From Hymenobacter duratus (GTDB taxonomy: Bacteria > Bacteroidota > Bacteroidia > Cytophagales > Hymenobacteraceae): DNA of 64,000 bases. This document shows, piece by piece, positions 8,844 through 16,306 of this stretch; positions within the stretch are counted from its first letter, which is position 1, and the number at the start of each line of letters is the position of its first letter. Below the pieces are notes generated by a model that saw nothing but the letters and a program-made list of their open reading frames with translations, did not search any database and had not been told where the DNA came from. Both the position numbers and the translations under genes were made by a program. The DNA lies in assembly GCF_014698995.1 (NCBI RefSeq), contig NZ_JACWZZ010000001.1:1074501-1138500 (forward strand), read 5' to 3'.

Positions 8844-9185
8844 ATGGAGAAGGCGTTCCTGTATTTGGTTAGTATAGTTCTCGCAGTAGAATTGACTTCC
8901 TGCTCCTCTGATTGCTCGTCCTATTATCAGGAGCAGATTCTTCCAATGAATATCAGCGCAGTGGTTGTAAATAAATATAACGACAGCCTGAATCACGCTA
9001 CTCCTATGATAGTTATACGACAGCTAACTGGTATAAGCGAATTTACTTTATACTACCATGACACCAGCCACCTGTGGGATTCGCTACAGGTAGGTGACGG
9101 ATTGGATAAGGAAGCCGACACAATGGAGTTCTACCGCATAAGAAATGGTCGGCGGATGCTCTTTGAAGTGAGTTGTAATGATTGA
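8844..9185 (+). CDS. small hypothetical lipoprotein
   Basis: A 113-residue protein with a lipoprotein signal: MEKAFLYLVSIVLAVELTSC, where LTSC is the lipobox and Cys20 the likely lipidated residue. The mature part (SSDCSSYYQEQILPM...) is beta-strand-like and matches no family I recognise. An in-frame GTG at 8823 lies upstream but the ATG at 8844 gives a proper signal peptide. The gene is visibly poorer in G+C than plsY and the dipeptidase on either side, suggesting a recent arrival or weak selection. There is no clear promoter; it may be read from plsY. Confidence 0.7.
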   Translation: MEKAFLYLVSIVLAVELTSCSSDCSSYYQEQILPMNISAVVVNKYNDSLNHATPMIVIRQLTGISEFTLYYHDTSHLWDSLQVGDGLDKEADTMEFYRIRNGRRMLFEVSCND

Positions 9186-9313
9186 AATGAGTGGCGAAGG
9201 CTGTACTAGGTAGCATCCTAACAACTGCGAATACAATATGGGTTGGCTCTAGACTCTACCGCCGCTCCTTTCCTACCTTTACCCTCGCATTCCCAACTAA
9301 CCCCCGTGCCCGC

Positions 9314-10675
9314 ATGGCTGCTACCCTCGAACAGAACCAGGACCGTTTTCTGAGTGAGCTACTGGACTGGCTCCGTATTCCCTCGGTTTCCGCCGACCCC
9401 AAGTTTCACGGCGACGTGCTGCGCGCCGCTGAATTTCTCAAAGCCCGCTTCGAGGAAGTAGGCCTCGACAACGTGGAGCTGTGCCCAACGGCTGGCAACC
9501 CCATCGTCTACGGCGAGAAAATCATCGACCCCAGCCTGCCCACGGTGCTCGTGTACGGCCACTACGACGTGCAGCCTGCCGACCCTTATGAGCTGTGGAC
9601 TTCGCCACCCTTCGAGCCGGTAATTAAGGACGGCAAAATCTACGCCCGCGGCGCCTGCGACGATAAAGGTCAGGTGTACATGCACGTGAAAGCGCTGGAG
9701 GTGATGAACCAGGAAGGCGGACTGCCCTGCAACATCAAAATCATGATTGAGGGCGAAGAGGAAATCGGGTCCAGCAACCTCGGCATCTTCGTGCGCGCCA
9801 ACAAGGAGAAGCTGGCCGCCGACGTCATTCTGATTTCGGATACCGGCATGCTCGCCAACGACGTGCCCAGCATTGAGGTGGGATTGCGCGGCCTGAGCTA
9901 CCACGAAGTAGAAGTGACAGGGCCGAACCGCGACTTGCACTCCGGCCTCTACGGCGGCGCGGTGCCCAATCCCATCAACGTGCTCTGCAAGATGATTGCC
10001 TCGTTGCACGACGAGGACAACCACATTACCATCCCGGCTTTCTACGACAACGTAGCCGTGCTTTCAAGTGAGGAGCGTGCTGAGCTGAACCGCGTGCCGC
10101 ACTCCGACGATGAGTTCAAGCAGAGTATCGGGCTGAAAGACATCTACGGCGAGAAGGACTACACCACCGTGGAGCGCATCGGTATCCGGCCTACGCTGGA
10201 TGTGAACGGCATCTGGGGCGGCTACACCGGCGAGGGCGCCAAAACGGTTATTGCCTCCAAGGCCTTCGCCAAAATTTCAATGCGCCTCGTGCCGAACCAG
10301 ACGTCCGAGGAAATTACGGCCTTGTTCCAGAAGCACTTCGAAAGCATTGCCCCGGCCGGCGTAACGGTAGTAGTGAAGCCCCACCACGGCGGCGAGCCGG
10401 TCGTAACGCCCACCGATTCGGTGGCCTACAAAGCGGCCGCCGATGCCATGGAAACCACTTTCGGCAAGCGTCCTATTCCGACGCGTGGCGGTGGTTCCAT
10501 CCCGATTGTGGCCATGTTCAAGAGCGAGCTGGGCTTGGATACTGTGCTGCTCGGCTTCGGTCTTGACTCGGATGCCATTCACTCGCCCAACGAGCACTAT
10601 GGCGTGTTCAACTTCCTGAAAGGCATCGAAACCATCCCGCACTTCTACCGCAACTATGCGGCCGCCATGAAGTAG
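9314..10675 (+). CDS. M20 family dipeptidase
   Basis: A 453-residue zinc peptidase of the M20 family (dipeptidase/CNDP type), expected to cleave dipeptides in the cytoplasm. Metal and active-site motifs are all visible: VYGHYDVQPAD near 79-89, RGACDDKGQ near 111-119, EGEEEIGSSN near 145, SDTGM near 177, and HSPNEHYG near the C-terminus. A GGSIPIV segment near 396 is the conserved substrate loop. The start at 9314 (MAATLEQNQDRFLSELLDWL) is chosen since the upstream in-frame extension from 9191 has no family resemblance. A -7-like box TACCTTTA is at 9274-9281. There is no signal peptide. Confidence 0.93.
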   Translation: MAATLEQNQDRFLSELLDWLRIPSVSADPKFHGDVLRAAEFLKARFEEVGLDNVELCPTAGNPIVYGEKIIDPSLPTVLVYGHYDVQPADPYELWTSPPFEPVIKDGKIYARGACDDKGQVYMHVKALEVMNQEGGLPCNIKIMIEGEEEIGSSNLGIFVRANKEKLAADVILISDTGMLANDVPSIEVGLRGLSYHEVEVTGPNRDLHSGLYGGAVPNPINVLCKMIASLHDEDNHITIPAFYDNVAVLSSEERAELNRVPHSDDEFKQSIGLKDIYGEKDYTTVERIGIRPTLDVNGIWGGYTGEGAKTVIASKAFAKISMRLVPNQTSEEITALFQKHFESIAPAGVTVVVKPHHGGEPVVTPTDSVAYKAAADAMETTFGKRPIPTRGGGSIPIVAMFKSELGLDTVLLGFGLDSDAIHSPNEHYGVFNFLKGIETIPHFYRNYAAAMK

Positions 10676-10690
10676 TCTAGGTAGCCGCCA

Positions 10691-10737
10691 CCAAACAACA
10701 AGGCCTCCGCACAGTGTGTGGAGGCCTTGTTGTTTGG
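10691..10737. terminator. long bidirectional terminator
   Basis: CCAAACAACAAGGCCTCC pairs with GGAGGCCTTGTTGTTTGG around a short loop (GCACAGTGTGT). It lies between the dipeptidase gene and the convergent barrel gene and can end both. Confidence 0.9.
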
Positions 10738-10751
10738 GTTCTTAGCGTTTG

Positions 10752-11366
10752 CTAATTGCTGAACTCGGGCTCTGGCTGCAGCGACTGAAGCAAATAGCTC
10801 AGCTGAAATTGAAACACCGAGTTACGCAACCCACTCCCGCTGCTGATGTCGCTGACGGCACCATTATATCGAACTCCAACCCCGAAGCCGCCGGGTGCAC
10901 GGTAGCCTACGCCTAGAACGTAGCCAATCTGAAACGACCGGAACCCGCCGGTTCCCACGCTTTTGAGGCGGTTGCCGCGCCCGTCTGAATACTCGGTGTT
11001 TTGCGCCAGCAGCAATCCGAACTGCGGCCCCAGTTCCAATTCCATGTGGCCCGGCCGAAACTGTAGCAATACCGGCATATCAAGGTAGTGCAGGCGCTGC
11101 GTGAGTTGCTGGTTGCCTTCCTCAGCCTTCGTGCCTTTGCCTGAATACAGCAACTCAAACTCCAGCGCTGTGGTACCCGCTTTATTAAAAGTAGACGTAA
11201 CCGTAACACCCGCCAGCCCGCCTACAAGCGTAGAGCCGCCCCGGGAGTTGGGCCCAGCGTAGCGAGCTAAGTTTAGGCCGCCCCGCAGTCCTATAGCAGA
11301 CTGCTGGGCGTGGGCGTCCAGCGTTAGGCCAGTACATAACAGAGCAGAGAGAAGAAGTTTCTTCAT
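10752..11366 (-). CDS. PorT-like outer-membrane beta-barrel protein, paralog 1
   Basis: A 204-residue protein with signal peptide MKKLLLSALLCTGLTLDAHA and a mature part of alternating aromatic/hydrophobic strands (IGLRGGLNLARYAG, ALEFELLYSGKG, YLDMPVLLQFRPG, LELGPQFGLLLAQN, IGYVLGVGY, GVGVRYNGA, QFQLSYLLQ). This is the small eight-stranded barrel of the PF13568/PorT type common in Bacteroidota. The start at 11366 is used since the nine upstream codons precede the signal peptide. It is the most diverged of five tandem paralogs spread to 14729, all on the same strand, each with its own terminator. Role unknown; an outer-membrane location follows from the family. Confidence 0.85.
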   Translation of the reverse strand: MKKLLLSALLCTGLTLDAHAQQSAIGLRGGLNLARYAGPNSRGGSTLVGGLAGVTVTSTFNKAGTTALEFELLYSGKGTKAEEGNQQLTQRLHYLDMPVLLQFRPGHMELELGPQFGLLLAQNTEYSDGRGNRLKSVGTGGFRSFQIGYVLGVGYRAPGGFGVGVRYNGAVSDISSGSGLRNSVFQFQLSYLLQSLQPEPEFSN

Positions 11367-11539
11367 AGAAAAAGAGAAGGTGAATACAGGCAATACCCGG
11401 CCGCCAGTAATGGGCGCAGATAGCGCAAATTACAGGAAAACCCCTGTTCCGTGCGGCTGAAGGCCGGTTTTTCAGCCGCTGGATTCCTGAGTGGCGCGCA
11501 ATCCGGTGGTCGGAGGAAGGGTTAGAACGCCACGTCACT

Positions 11540-11602
11540 GGCCCACCAGGCACGAAAAAGCCCGCGTCTATCGGACGCGGGCTTTTTCGTGCCTGGTGGG
11601 CC
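11540..11602. terminator. 29-bp perfect palindrome, terminator of barrel paralog 2
   Basis: Positions 11540-11568 and 11574-11602 are perfectly complementary over 29 bp with the loop TATCG. The stem has the core AAAAAGCCCGCGTC / GACGCGGGCTTTTT of a normal terminator extended by 15 further paired bases. It lies 6 bp beyond the stop of the gene at 11608-12192. Confidence 0.9.
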
Positions 11603-11607
11603 GGGGG

Positions 11608-12192
11608 CTATTTGCCGCCGAACATGTAGCCTACATAGAATTGGAAGGCGCTGTTGCGCACTTTTGGCTCGTCTTCTAGGTCTTCTATATCAACTACGTT
11701 TGCAATGCCGCCATTGTAGCGCAGGCCCAGGTTCAATCCACCATCGAGCTGATAGCCCAGACCGGCCGCGTACCCAAAGTCAACCGTTTTGAAGGTGTCT
11801 TTCACATCATCCGACTCGTCTTCGTACTTAGACTTGGCTGAGGCCAGAATACCCAGCTGTGGGCCGAGCTCGAAGAACAGGCCGCCGGCATTCACTTTCA
11901 GCAGCACCGGAACGTCGATGTAGTTCAGATTCAGCTTTGCCTTGCTGTCCTCATCACTCTGGGTACCTTTTACGGAGTAGAGTACTTCTGGCTGCACCGA
12001 GAACATATCGTTGATACCCAGGTTCAGGGCCACACCGGCCAGCGGGCATACTTTAGAGGCAAAACCCTCGGCATCGTCGCCTGAGAGAGTAGCCAAGTTG
12101 ATACCACCCTTGAGGCCGACTTTTACTCCCTGAGCGTGGCTCAATGAAGTCATGCCGGCTGCCAGGGCCAGGGTGAGGAATACTTTTTTCAT
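11608..12192 (-). CDS. PorT-like outer-membrane beta-barrel protein, paralog 2
   Basis: A 194-residue barrel protein with signal peptide MKKVFLTLALAAGMTSLSHA. Strand motifs are GVKVGLKGGINLATL, MFSVQPEVLYSVKG, LNYIDVPVLLKVN, GLFFELGPQLGILAS, VDFGYAAGLGYQLD, LNLGLRYNGGI and AFQFYVGYMFGGK, the last ending in an aromatic residue followed by GGK. It is strongly similar to the next gene (12378-12959), from which it differs mainly in the acidic extracellular-type loops (DDAEGFASKV, DEDSKAKL, EDESDDVKDTF, IEDLEDEPK). A -7 box TACCTTTG lies on the minus strand at 12239-12246, about 47 bp before the start. Part of the five-member array. Confidence 0.88.
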   Translation of the reverse strand: MKKVFLTLALAAGMTSLSHAQGVKVGLKGGINLATLSGDDAEGFASKVCPLAGVALNLGINDMFSVQPEVLYSVKGTQSDEDSKAKLNLNYIDVPVLLKVNAGGLFFELGPQLGILASAKSKYEDESDDVKDTFKTVDFGYAAGLGYQLDGGLNLGLRYNGGIANVVDIEDLEDEPKVRNSAFQFYVGYMFGGK

Positions 12193-12238
12193 AATGTGGA
12201 TAATGGTGAGAAGAGGGATGCTGCTTTTTTGCAGCGCG

Positions 12239-12246
12239 CAAAGGTA
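12239..12246 (-). promoter_or_regulatory. -7 promoter box of barrel paralog 2
   Basis: TACCTTTG on the minus strand, exact match to TAnnTTTG, 47 bp upstream of the start codon. The identical box occurs at the same place before paralog 3 (13002-13009). Confidence 0.65.
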
Positions 12247-12323
12247 GTGCGAATTCTATGTGTGAGCTTTTCTGAATGCTAAAAAATATATGCAGTAGCA
12301 CCGGCCAGAGCCGGCCCACACAA

Positions 12324-12360
12324 AAACAGCGGCCCTTCCTGCATGGAAGGGCCGCTGTTT
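12324..12360. terminator. terminator of barrel paralog 3
   Basis: AAACAGCGGCCCTTCC and GGAAGGGCCGCTGTTT form a perfect 16-bp stem with loop TGCAT. A copy with only a loop change is found at 13087-13123. Confidence 0.88.
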
Positions 12361-12377
12361 CATTGGATGCAAAAAGA

Positions 12378-12959
12378 CTATTTGCCGCCGAACATGTAGC
12401 CTAGATAGAATTGGAAAGCGCTGTTACGCGTTTTCGTCTGGTAGCCCATGATTTCCTTAGGAGGATTGGTGATACCACCGTTGTAACGCAGGCCTAGGTT
12501 GAAACCGTTGTCCAGCTGGTAGCCGAGGCCGGCTACGTAGCCGAAATCAACGGTGTTGAGCAGATCCTTGATGTCTACTTCCTCGCTGTTGTACTTAGCC
12601 TTGGCCGAGGCCAGGATGCCCAGCTGCGGACCTACTTCAAAGAACAGGCCGTCGGCATTCACTTTCAGCAGCACCGGAATGTCGATGTAGTTGAGGTTTT
12701 GCTTGAAGTCGCTGTCATCCTCGTCCTGGGCGCCTTTTACAGAATAGAGTACTTCTGGCTGCACCGAGAACATGTCGTTGATACCCAGGTTCAGGGCCAC
12801 ACCGGCCAACGGGCCTACCTTGAGGGCAGCACCATCGGCATCTTCACCAGCGAAAGTAGCCAGGTTGATACCGCCTTTAATGCCAACTTTCACTCCTTGG
12901 GCGTGGCTGAGCGAAGCCATGCCGGCTACCATAGTCAGGGTGAGAAATACTTTTTTCAT
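12378..12959 (-). CDS. PorT-like outer-membrane beta-barrel protein, paralog 3
   Basis: A 193-residue barrel protein with signal peptide MKKVFLTLTMVAGMASLSHA, the closest relative of paralog 2. The strands GVKVGIKGGINLATF, MFSVQPEVLYSVKG, LNYIDIPVLLKVN, GLFFEVGPQLGILAS, VDFGYVAGLGYQLD and FNLGLRYNGGI are almost the same, while the loops between them differ in length and charge. The start at 12959 gives the signal peptide; the in-frame upstream extension to 13064 lies over the promoter. Paralogs 2 and 3 also share 145 bp of intergenic DNA, so they are a recent tandem duplication. Confidence 0.88.
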   Translation of the reverse strand: MKKVFLTLTMVAGMASLSHAQGVKVGIKGGINLATFAGEDADGAALKVGPLAGVALNLGINDMFSVQPEVLYSVKGAQDEDDSDFKQNLNYIDIPVLLKVNADGLFFEVGPQLGILASAKAKYNSEEVDIKDLLNTVDFGYVAGLGYQLDNGFNLGLRYNGGITNPPKEIMGYQTKTRNSAFQFYLGYMFGGK

Positions 12960-13001
12960 GATGATAAAGGAAAAAATGAAGAACTGCTTTTTTGCAGCGC
13001 G

Positions 13002-13009
13002 CAAAGGTA
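13002..13009 (-). promoter_or_regulatory. -7 promoter box of barrel paralog 3
   Basis: TACCTTTG on the minus strand, 43 bp upstream of the start codon at 12959, retained in the duplicated intergenic region. Confidence 0.65.
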
Positions 13010-13086
13010 GTGCGAATTCTATATGCGAGATTCCCCGAATGCTAAAAAATATATGCAGCGGCACCGGCCGGAGCCGGCCCGCACAA

Positions 13087-13123
13087 AAACAGCGGCCCTT
13101 CCTGCACGGAAGGGCCGCTGTTT
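13087..13123. terminator. terminator of barrel paralog 4
   Basis: Perfect 16-bp stem AAACAGCGGCCCTTCC / GGAAGGGCCGCTGTTT with loop TGCAC, 19 bp past the stop of the gene at 13143-13760. It is the duplicated form of 12324-12360. Confidence 0.88.
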
Positions 13124-13142
13124 CATTGAATGAAAAAATGGA

Positions 13143-13760
13143 TTAGTTGCCGCCGAACACGTAGCCGAGTTGCAGCTGAAATACGGAGTTGCGCACTTTG
13201 CTGTCGTCGCCGCCACTGTCGTTGTTTTCGAAGATGTTGCCAATGCCCCCATTGTAGCGCACCCCAACGCTCAGGCCGCTTTCCAGCTGGTAGCCTACAC
13301 CGGCAATGTAGCCGAAATCGACCCGGTTGTAGCCCTCCAGGTCGGAGTCCGAATCAGAGTCTACTTCTTCGCCGTCTACTGTCACCTTCGCCTTCTGACC
13401 CAGCAGAACGCCTACCTGTGGACCAAGCTCAAAGAACGGCCCATCGGCGTTTATTCTGAGCAGCAGCGGTACATCTACGTAGTGATAAGTCTGCTTGGCT
13501 TTGTAGTCAAAGTCATCGTCTTCGAACTGGAAGCCTTTCTGCGAGTATAGTAGCTCAGGCTGAAAGGAAATCAGGTCGGAGAAGCCAAAATTGGCAGTCA
13601 GGCCCCCGTTGAACCCCAGTTTGTACTTCGCGTCCTCGGTGTCGTCGCCGGCAACGCTTGCATACGACGCGCCCACTTTCACACCAAGTTTCACGCCTTG
13701 TGCATGGCTTAGTGAGGCTGCACCAGCAGCCAGAGCCAGAGTGAGAATCAGTTTTTTCAT
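13143..13760 (-). CDS. PorT-like outer-membrane beta-barrel protein, paralog 4
   Basis: A 205-residue barrel protein with signal peptide MKKLILTLALAAGAASLSHA. Same strand pattern as paralogs 2 and 3 (GVKLGVKVGASYASV, LISFQPELLYSQKG, YHYVDVPLLLRIN, GPFFELGPQVGVLLG, VDFGYIAGVGYQLE, LSVGVRYNGGI, VFQLQLGYVFGGN). The loops are longer and very acidic, including a run DGEEVDSDSDSDLEG. A weak -7 box (TATTTTAG, minus strand, 13815-13822) lies in an AT-rich intergenic stretch upstream. Part of the five-member array. Confidence 0.87.
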   Translation of the reverse strand: MKKLILTLALAAGAASLSHAQGVKLGVKVGASYASVAGDDTEDAKYKLGFNGGLTANFGFSDLISFQPELLYSQKGFQFEDDDFDYKAKQTYHYVDVPLLLRINADGPFFELGPQVGVLLGQKAKVTVDGEEVDSDSDSDLEGYNRVDFGYIAGVGYQLESGLSVGVRYNGGIGNIFENNDSGGDDSKVRNSVFQLQLGYVFGGN

Positions 13761-13963
13761 AATGTTATACCTGAAGAGTGGAAAAGGAGGTAATGCGAGA
13801 CGCCTCGCGACACTCTAAAATACTGTTTGTTTCAATAAAAAGTTATGTATCTATATATGAATTGTCTTAACATGATACCTGTAAGCCCATGATTTACAGC
13901 AGCGTCTATACAGTTTCTGTTCGCTAGGCACTCGGGTAAAGGCCTGCCGAGGTGCCAGCATAC

Positions 13964-14001
13964 AAAAAGCGGCGGCCTCCGAACCGGAAGCCGCCGCTTT
14001 T
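13964..14001. terminator. terminator of barrel paralog 5
   Basis: AAAAGCGGCGGC and GCCGCCGCTTTT pair around CTCCGAACCGGAA, 20 bp past the stop of the gene at 14022-14729. The rest of the gap 13761-14021 is AT-rich and shows no gene. Confidence 0.85.
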
Positions 14002-14021
14002 CTCGTATTGGCTCTGACTAC

Positions 14022-14729
14022 TTACTTCGTCGGAATCAGGTAGCCTACCTGCACCATGTACGCCGAGTTGAAGGCGCGGTCTTCGTCCGAACCGTTTACA
14101 TTCTTGGTGTCGAACAGGGTTTTGAAACCCTGGTTGTAGCGCAGGCCTACGCTGAAACCGCCGGCCGTCTGATAGCCGAGGCCAGCTACACCGCCAATAT
14201 CGAAGCTGGCGAGGTCCTCTTTAGAGTCGCTGGTGTCGCTTTCGTTTTTGTCCTTGCTTCCGTCGCGGTACTTGGTGGTGTACTGGATTTCCTGGCTGGA
14301 ACGCGCCATGTAGCCTACCTGCGGGCCCAGCTCGAAGAACAGGCCGCCCGTATTGATTTTGAACAGCAGCGGAACGTCGATGTAAGTAAGTGACCGGTTG
14401 TATTCAAACTCTTCCTTGGCAATGTTGCCGCTGGCCGGGCCATCTATGGTGCTGGTAATGCTGTACCCCTTGCGGTTGACCAGAATTTCCGGCGCAAACG
14501 AGGCGAAACCGTCGCTGGTGACAGGAATCGAGAAGGCCAGACCGGCATTGAAACCCGGCTTGTATTTCACGTTGCCATCAGCCCCTGTGATTTTCTCGGA
14601 GTCGCGGCCATTAATATTGGAATAGGTGCCGCCGACTTTAACGCCGATACGGAAACCGCCTGCGTCCTGGGCATGGGCAATAGAGGCAACTGACGCCAGC
14701 GCCAGCGTGAGGGCAAGAGACTTTTTCAT
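14022..14729 (-). CDS. PorT-like outer-membrane beta-barrel protein, paralog 5
   Basis: A 235-residue barrel protein, the longest of the array, with signal peptide MKKSLALTLALASVASIAHA. Strands include FRIGVKVGGTYSNI, FASFAPEILVNRKG, LTYIDVPLLFKIN, GLFFELGPQVGYMAR, FDIGGVAGLGYQTA, FSVGLRYNQGF and AYMVQVGYLIP. Loops are long and charged (for example RDGSKDKNESDTSDSKED), consistent with surface exposure. The start at 14729 gives the signal peptide; ten upstream codons are dropped. The 318-bp gap to 15048 separates it from a divergent gene; in that gap I see only the plus-strand promoter box at 15020-15027. Confidence 0.87.
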   Translation of the reverse strand: MKKSLALTLALASVASIAHAQDAGGFRIGVKVGGTYSNINGRDSEKITGADGNVKYKPGFNAGLAFSIPVTSDGFASFAPEILVNRKGYSITSTIDGPASGNIAKEEFEYNRSLTYIDVPLLFKINTGGLFFELGPQVGYMARSSQEIQYTTKYRDGSKDKNESDTSDSKEDLASFDIGGVAGLGYQTAGGFSVGLRYNQGFKTLFDTKNVNGSDEDRAFNSAYMVQVGYLIPTK

Positions 14730-15019
14730 AAAAGGAGGGGGGGGTGAGGTAGAAACCACAAGCCAGCAACACTACCAGTGCCGCATTCAGCATGGTTTTC
14801 AAGGACTCATATCGGAAAAGGATCTGCCGGAGTTTCAGAATAACACAAAAATCTTAAATAAATACTGTTTGAGTAGCAGGGCGTTTCCACCAAAGCCCAA
14901 CAGTACTAACTGCTTATGCCTCGGCGCGCCAACGGGCCGTTTCCGTCGTCGCCGGAATGATTTACGGCGAAAACAGGCTGGTGCTACAGTCCCTTCATGC
15001 TGCATCGGGTGCGTTTCGT

Positions 15020-15027
15020 TACTTTTG
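15020..15027 (+). promoter_or_regulatory. -7 promoter box of the PagL-like gene
   Basis: TACTTTTG, exact TAnnTTTG match, 20 bp before the start codon at 15048. It lies inside the in-frame extension that starts at 14997, which supports the later start. Confidence 0.6.
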
Positions 15028-15047
15028 AAGGGCTGGCTTGTAGCACT

Positions 15048-16160
15048 ATGATGATTCGATATGGTTTAGGCTTGTTGCTTCTGCTGGGAGCCACGGCCCT
15101 CTGCAACTGCCCAGCCCGGGCACAGACAGAAAACGGGAAAGGGCCACTGGTACTTGGAGCGTATGCTCAGGGTAGTTTTGTTATTGCCCACACCCCGGCC
15201 GTGAAGCATCTGGCCGTGTCGCACCCTACCGGGGTTGAGCTGAATCTGCAACGCCAGACCAACGGCTCGGAGCCATGGCATAGCTGGTACCGCTACCCAA
15301 AGCTGGGTGTGGCGCTGGTTTACTACGACTACCACAATCCGGTGCTGGGACGCTCCTACGCGGCTACTACCTATATCAATAAGAGCTTTCTGCGGACTCC
15401 GCGGCACGAGGTGAATTTCCGGATCGGGACGGGGCTGGCCTACTTCTCCAATCCGTTCAACCTCGAAACCAATCACAAAAACACCATCGTTAGCTCGCGG
15501 CTGAACGCCACGATGCAGATGCGGCTAGAGTATGATGTGGCGGTGGCCCAACATCTGGGGCTGCTGGTTGGGCTGGGTCTGAACCACTATTCCAACGGCG
15601 CTACCACCAAGCCTAATTTCGGCATCAACCTGCCCACCGTTTTTGTGGGTTTCAACTACCATCAGCAGCGGCCGTTCGTGCCTGCCATCGTTCCGGCCGA
15701 CGATACGCCCGCTGACTTAGGCCGCAATTTCCTGAACCTGAGCACCAGCCTCGGCTTTAAGCAGCGCAGCCCCATCGACCGGCAGAAATACCTGGTGCAT
15801 TCGGTGTCGGTGCTGGGCGGGCGGCGCGTGGGGCGCAAAAGCAACCTGCTGGTAGGGCTGGAAGGTTTCTACGACCGGAGCCTGATTCAGGAGCAGCGCG
15901 ACACGGCCCGCAACGCCGATACGCTGCCCGACGTGAAAAAAGCCGGGGTGCTGGTAGGCCACGAGCTGCTGTTCGGCCGGCTGGCTGTCGTCACGCATCT
16001 GGGTTTCTATATCTACAATCCATACAAGTCCAACAAGTTCTACTACGAGCGAATCGGGCTGAAATACCACGTGACGGACCGGCTGTTTGGGGCGGTAGAC
16101 CTGAAAGTACACCGGGGCTCCGCCGATGTGATAGAATGGAAGGTAGGCGTGAAGCTGTAG
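15048..16160 (+). CDS. PagL-like lipid A deacylase / acyloxyacyl hydrolase
   Basis: A 370-residue outer-membrane protein with signal peptide (MMIRYGLGLLLLLGATALCN, cleavage before QTENG). Near residues 178-194 it carries LNHYSNGATTKPNFGIN, which corresponds to the HxSN...PNxGxN signature of lipid A 3-O-deacylases; His180 and Ser182 would be the catalytic pair. An acidic third residue is not obvious by eye. The protein is about twice the length of proteobacterial PagL; the second half again looks like beta strands (SLGFKQRS, VHSVSVLGGRRVG, NLLVGLEGFYD, VGHELLFGRLAVVTHLGFY). Such longer proteins are usual in Bacteroidota. It would remodel lipid A acyl chains at the outer membrane. No terminator is visible after it. 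Confidence 0.75.
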   Translation: MMIRYGLGLLLLLGATALCNCPARAQTENGKGPLVLGAYAQGSFVIAHTPAVKHLAVSHPTGVELNLQRQTNGSEPWHSWYRYPKLGVALVYYDYHNPVLGRSYAATTYINKSFLRTPRHEVNFRIGTGLAYFSNPFNLETNHKNTIVSSRLNATMQMRLEYDVAVAQHLGLLVGLGLNHYSNGATTKPNFGINLPTVFVGFNYHQQRPFVPAIVPADDTPADLGRNFLNLSTSLGFKQRSPIDRQKYLVHSVSVLGGRRVGRKSNLLVGLEGFYDRSLIQEQRDTARNADTLPDVKKAGVLVGHELLFGRLAVVTHLGFYIYNPYKSNKFYYERIGLKYHVTDRLFGAVDLKVHRGSADVIEWKVGVKL

Positions 16161-16306
16161 CTGGAGAGAAGCGTCAGCAGTTACCGGTGTCGGTTCAGAA
16201 AGCGAATCTGACGGTTGGGTAAAGTAGAGTTGCGGCTGGCAGACCGAATGCGGACTTTGCTCCTGTCATCTGCCTTACAGCTCAGCTCTTCTCGCCCCGG
16301 TCTTCC

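Larger units (their letters stand above)
12221..12365. repeat. intergenic direct repeat, copy A
   Basis: This 145-bp stretch is nearly identical, with no length change, to copy B at 12984-13128. It contains the minus-strand promoter of paralog 2 (TACCTTTG) and the terminator of paralog 3. Its presence between consecutive paralogs shows that a gene plus its flanking DNA was copied as one unit of about 760 bp. Confidence 0.85.
12984..13128. repeat. intergenic direct repeat, copy B
   Basis: Copy of 12221-12365 with the same length and scattered substitutions, most of them between the promoter box and the AAAAAATATATGCAG segment. It holds the promoter of paralog 3 and the terminator of paralog 4. 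Confidence 0.85.

Noticed and set aside
13087..13123. CRISPR-like repeat from the two near-identical hairpins at 12324 and 13087
   Set aside because: Only two copies 760 bp apart, each at a gene end; they are duplicated terminators.
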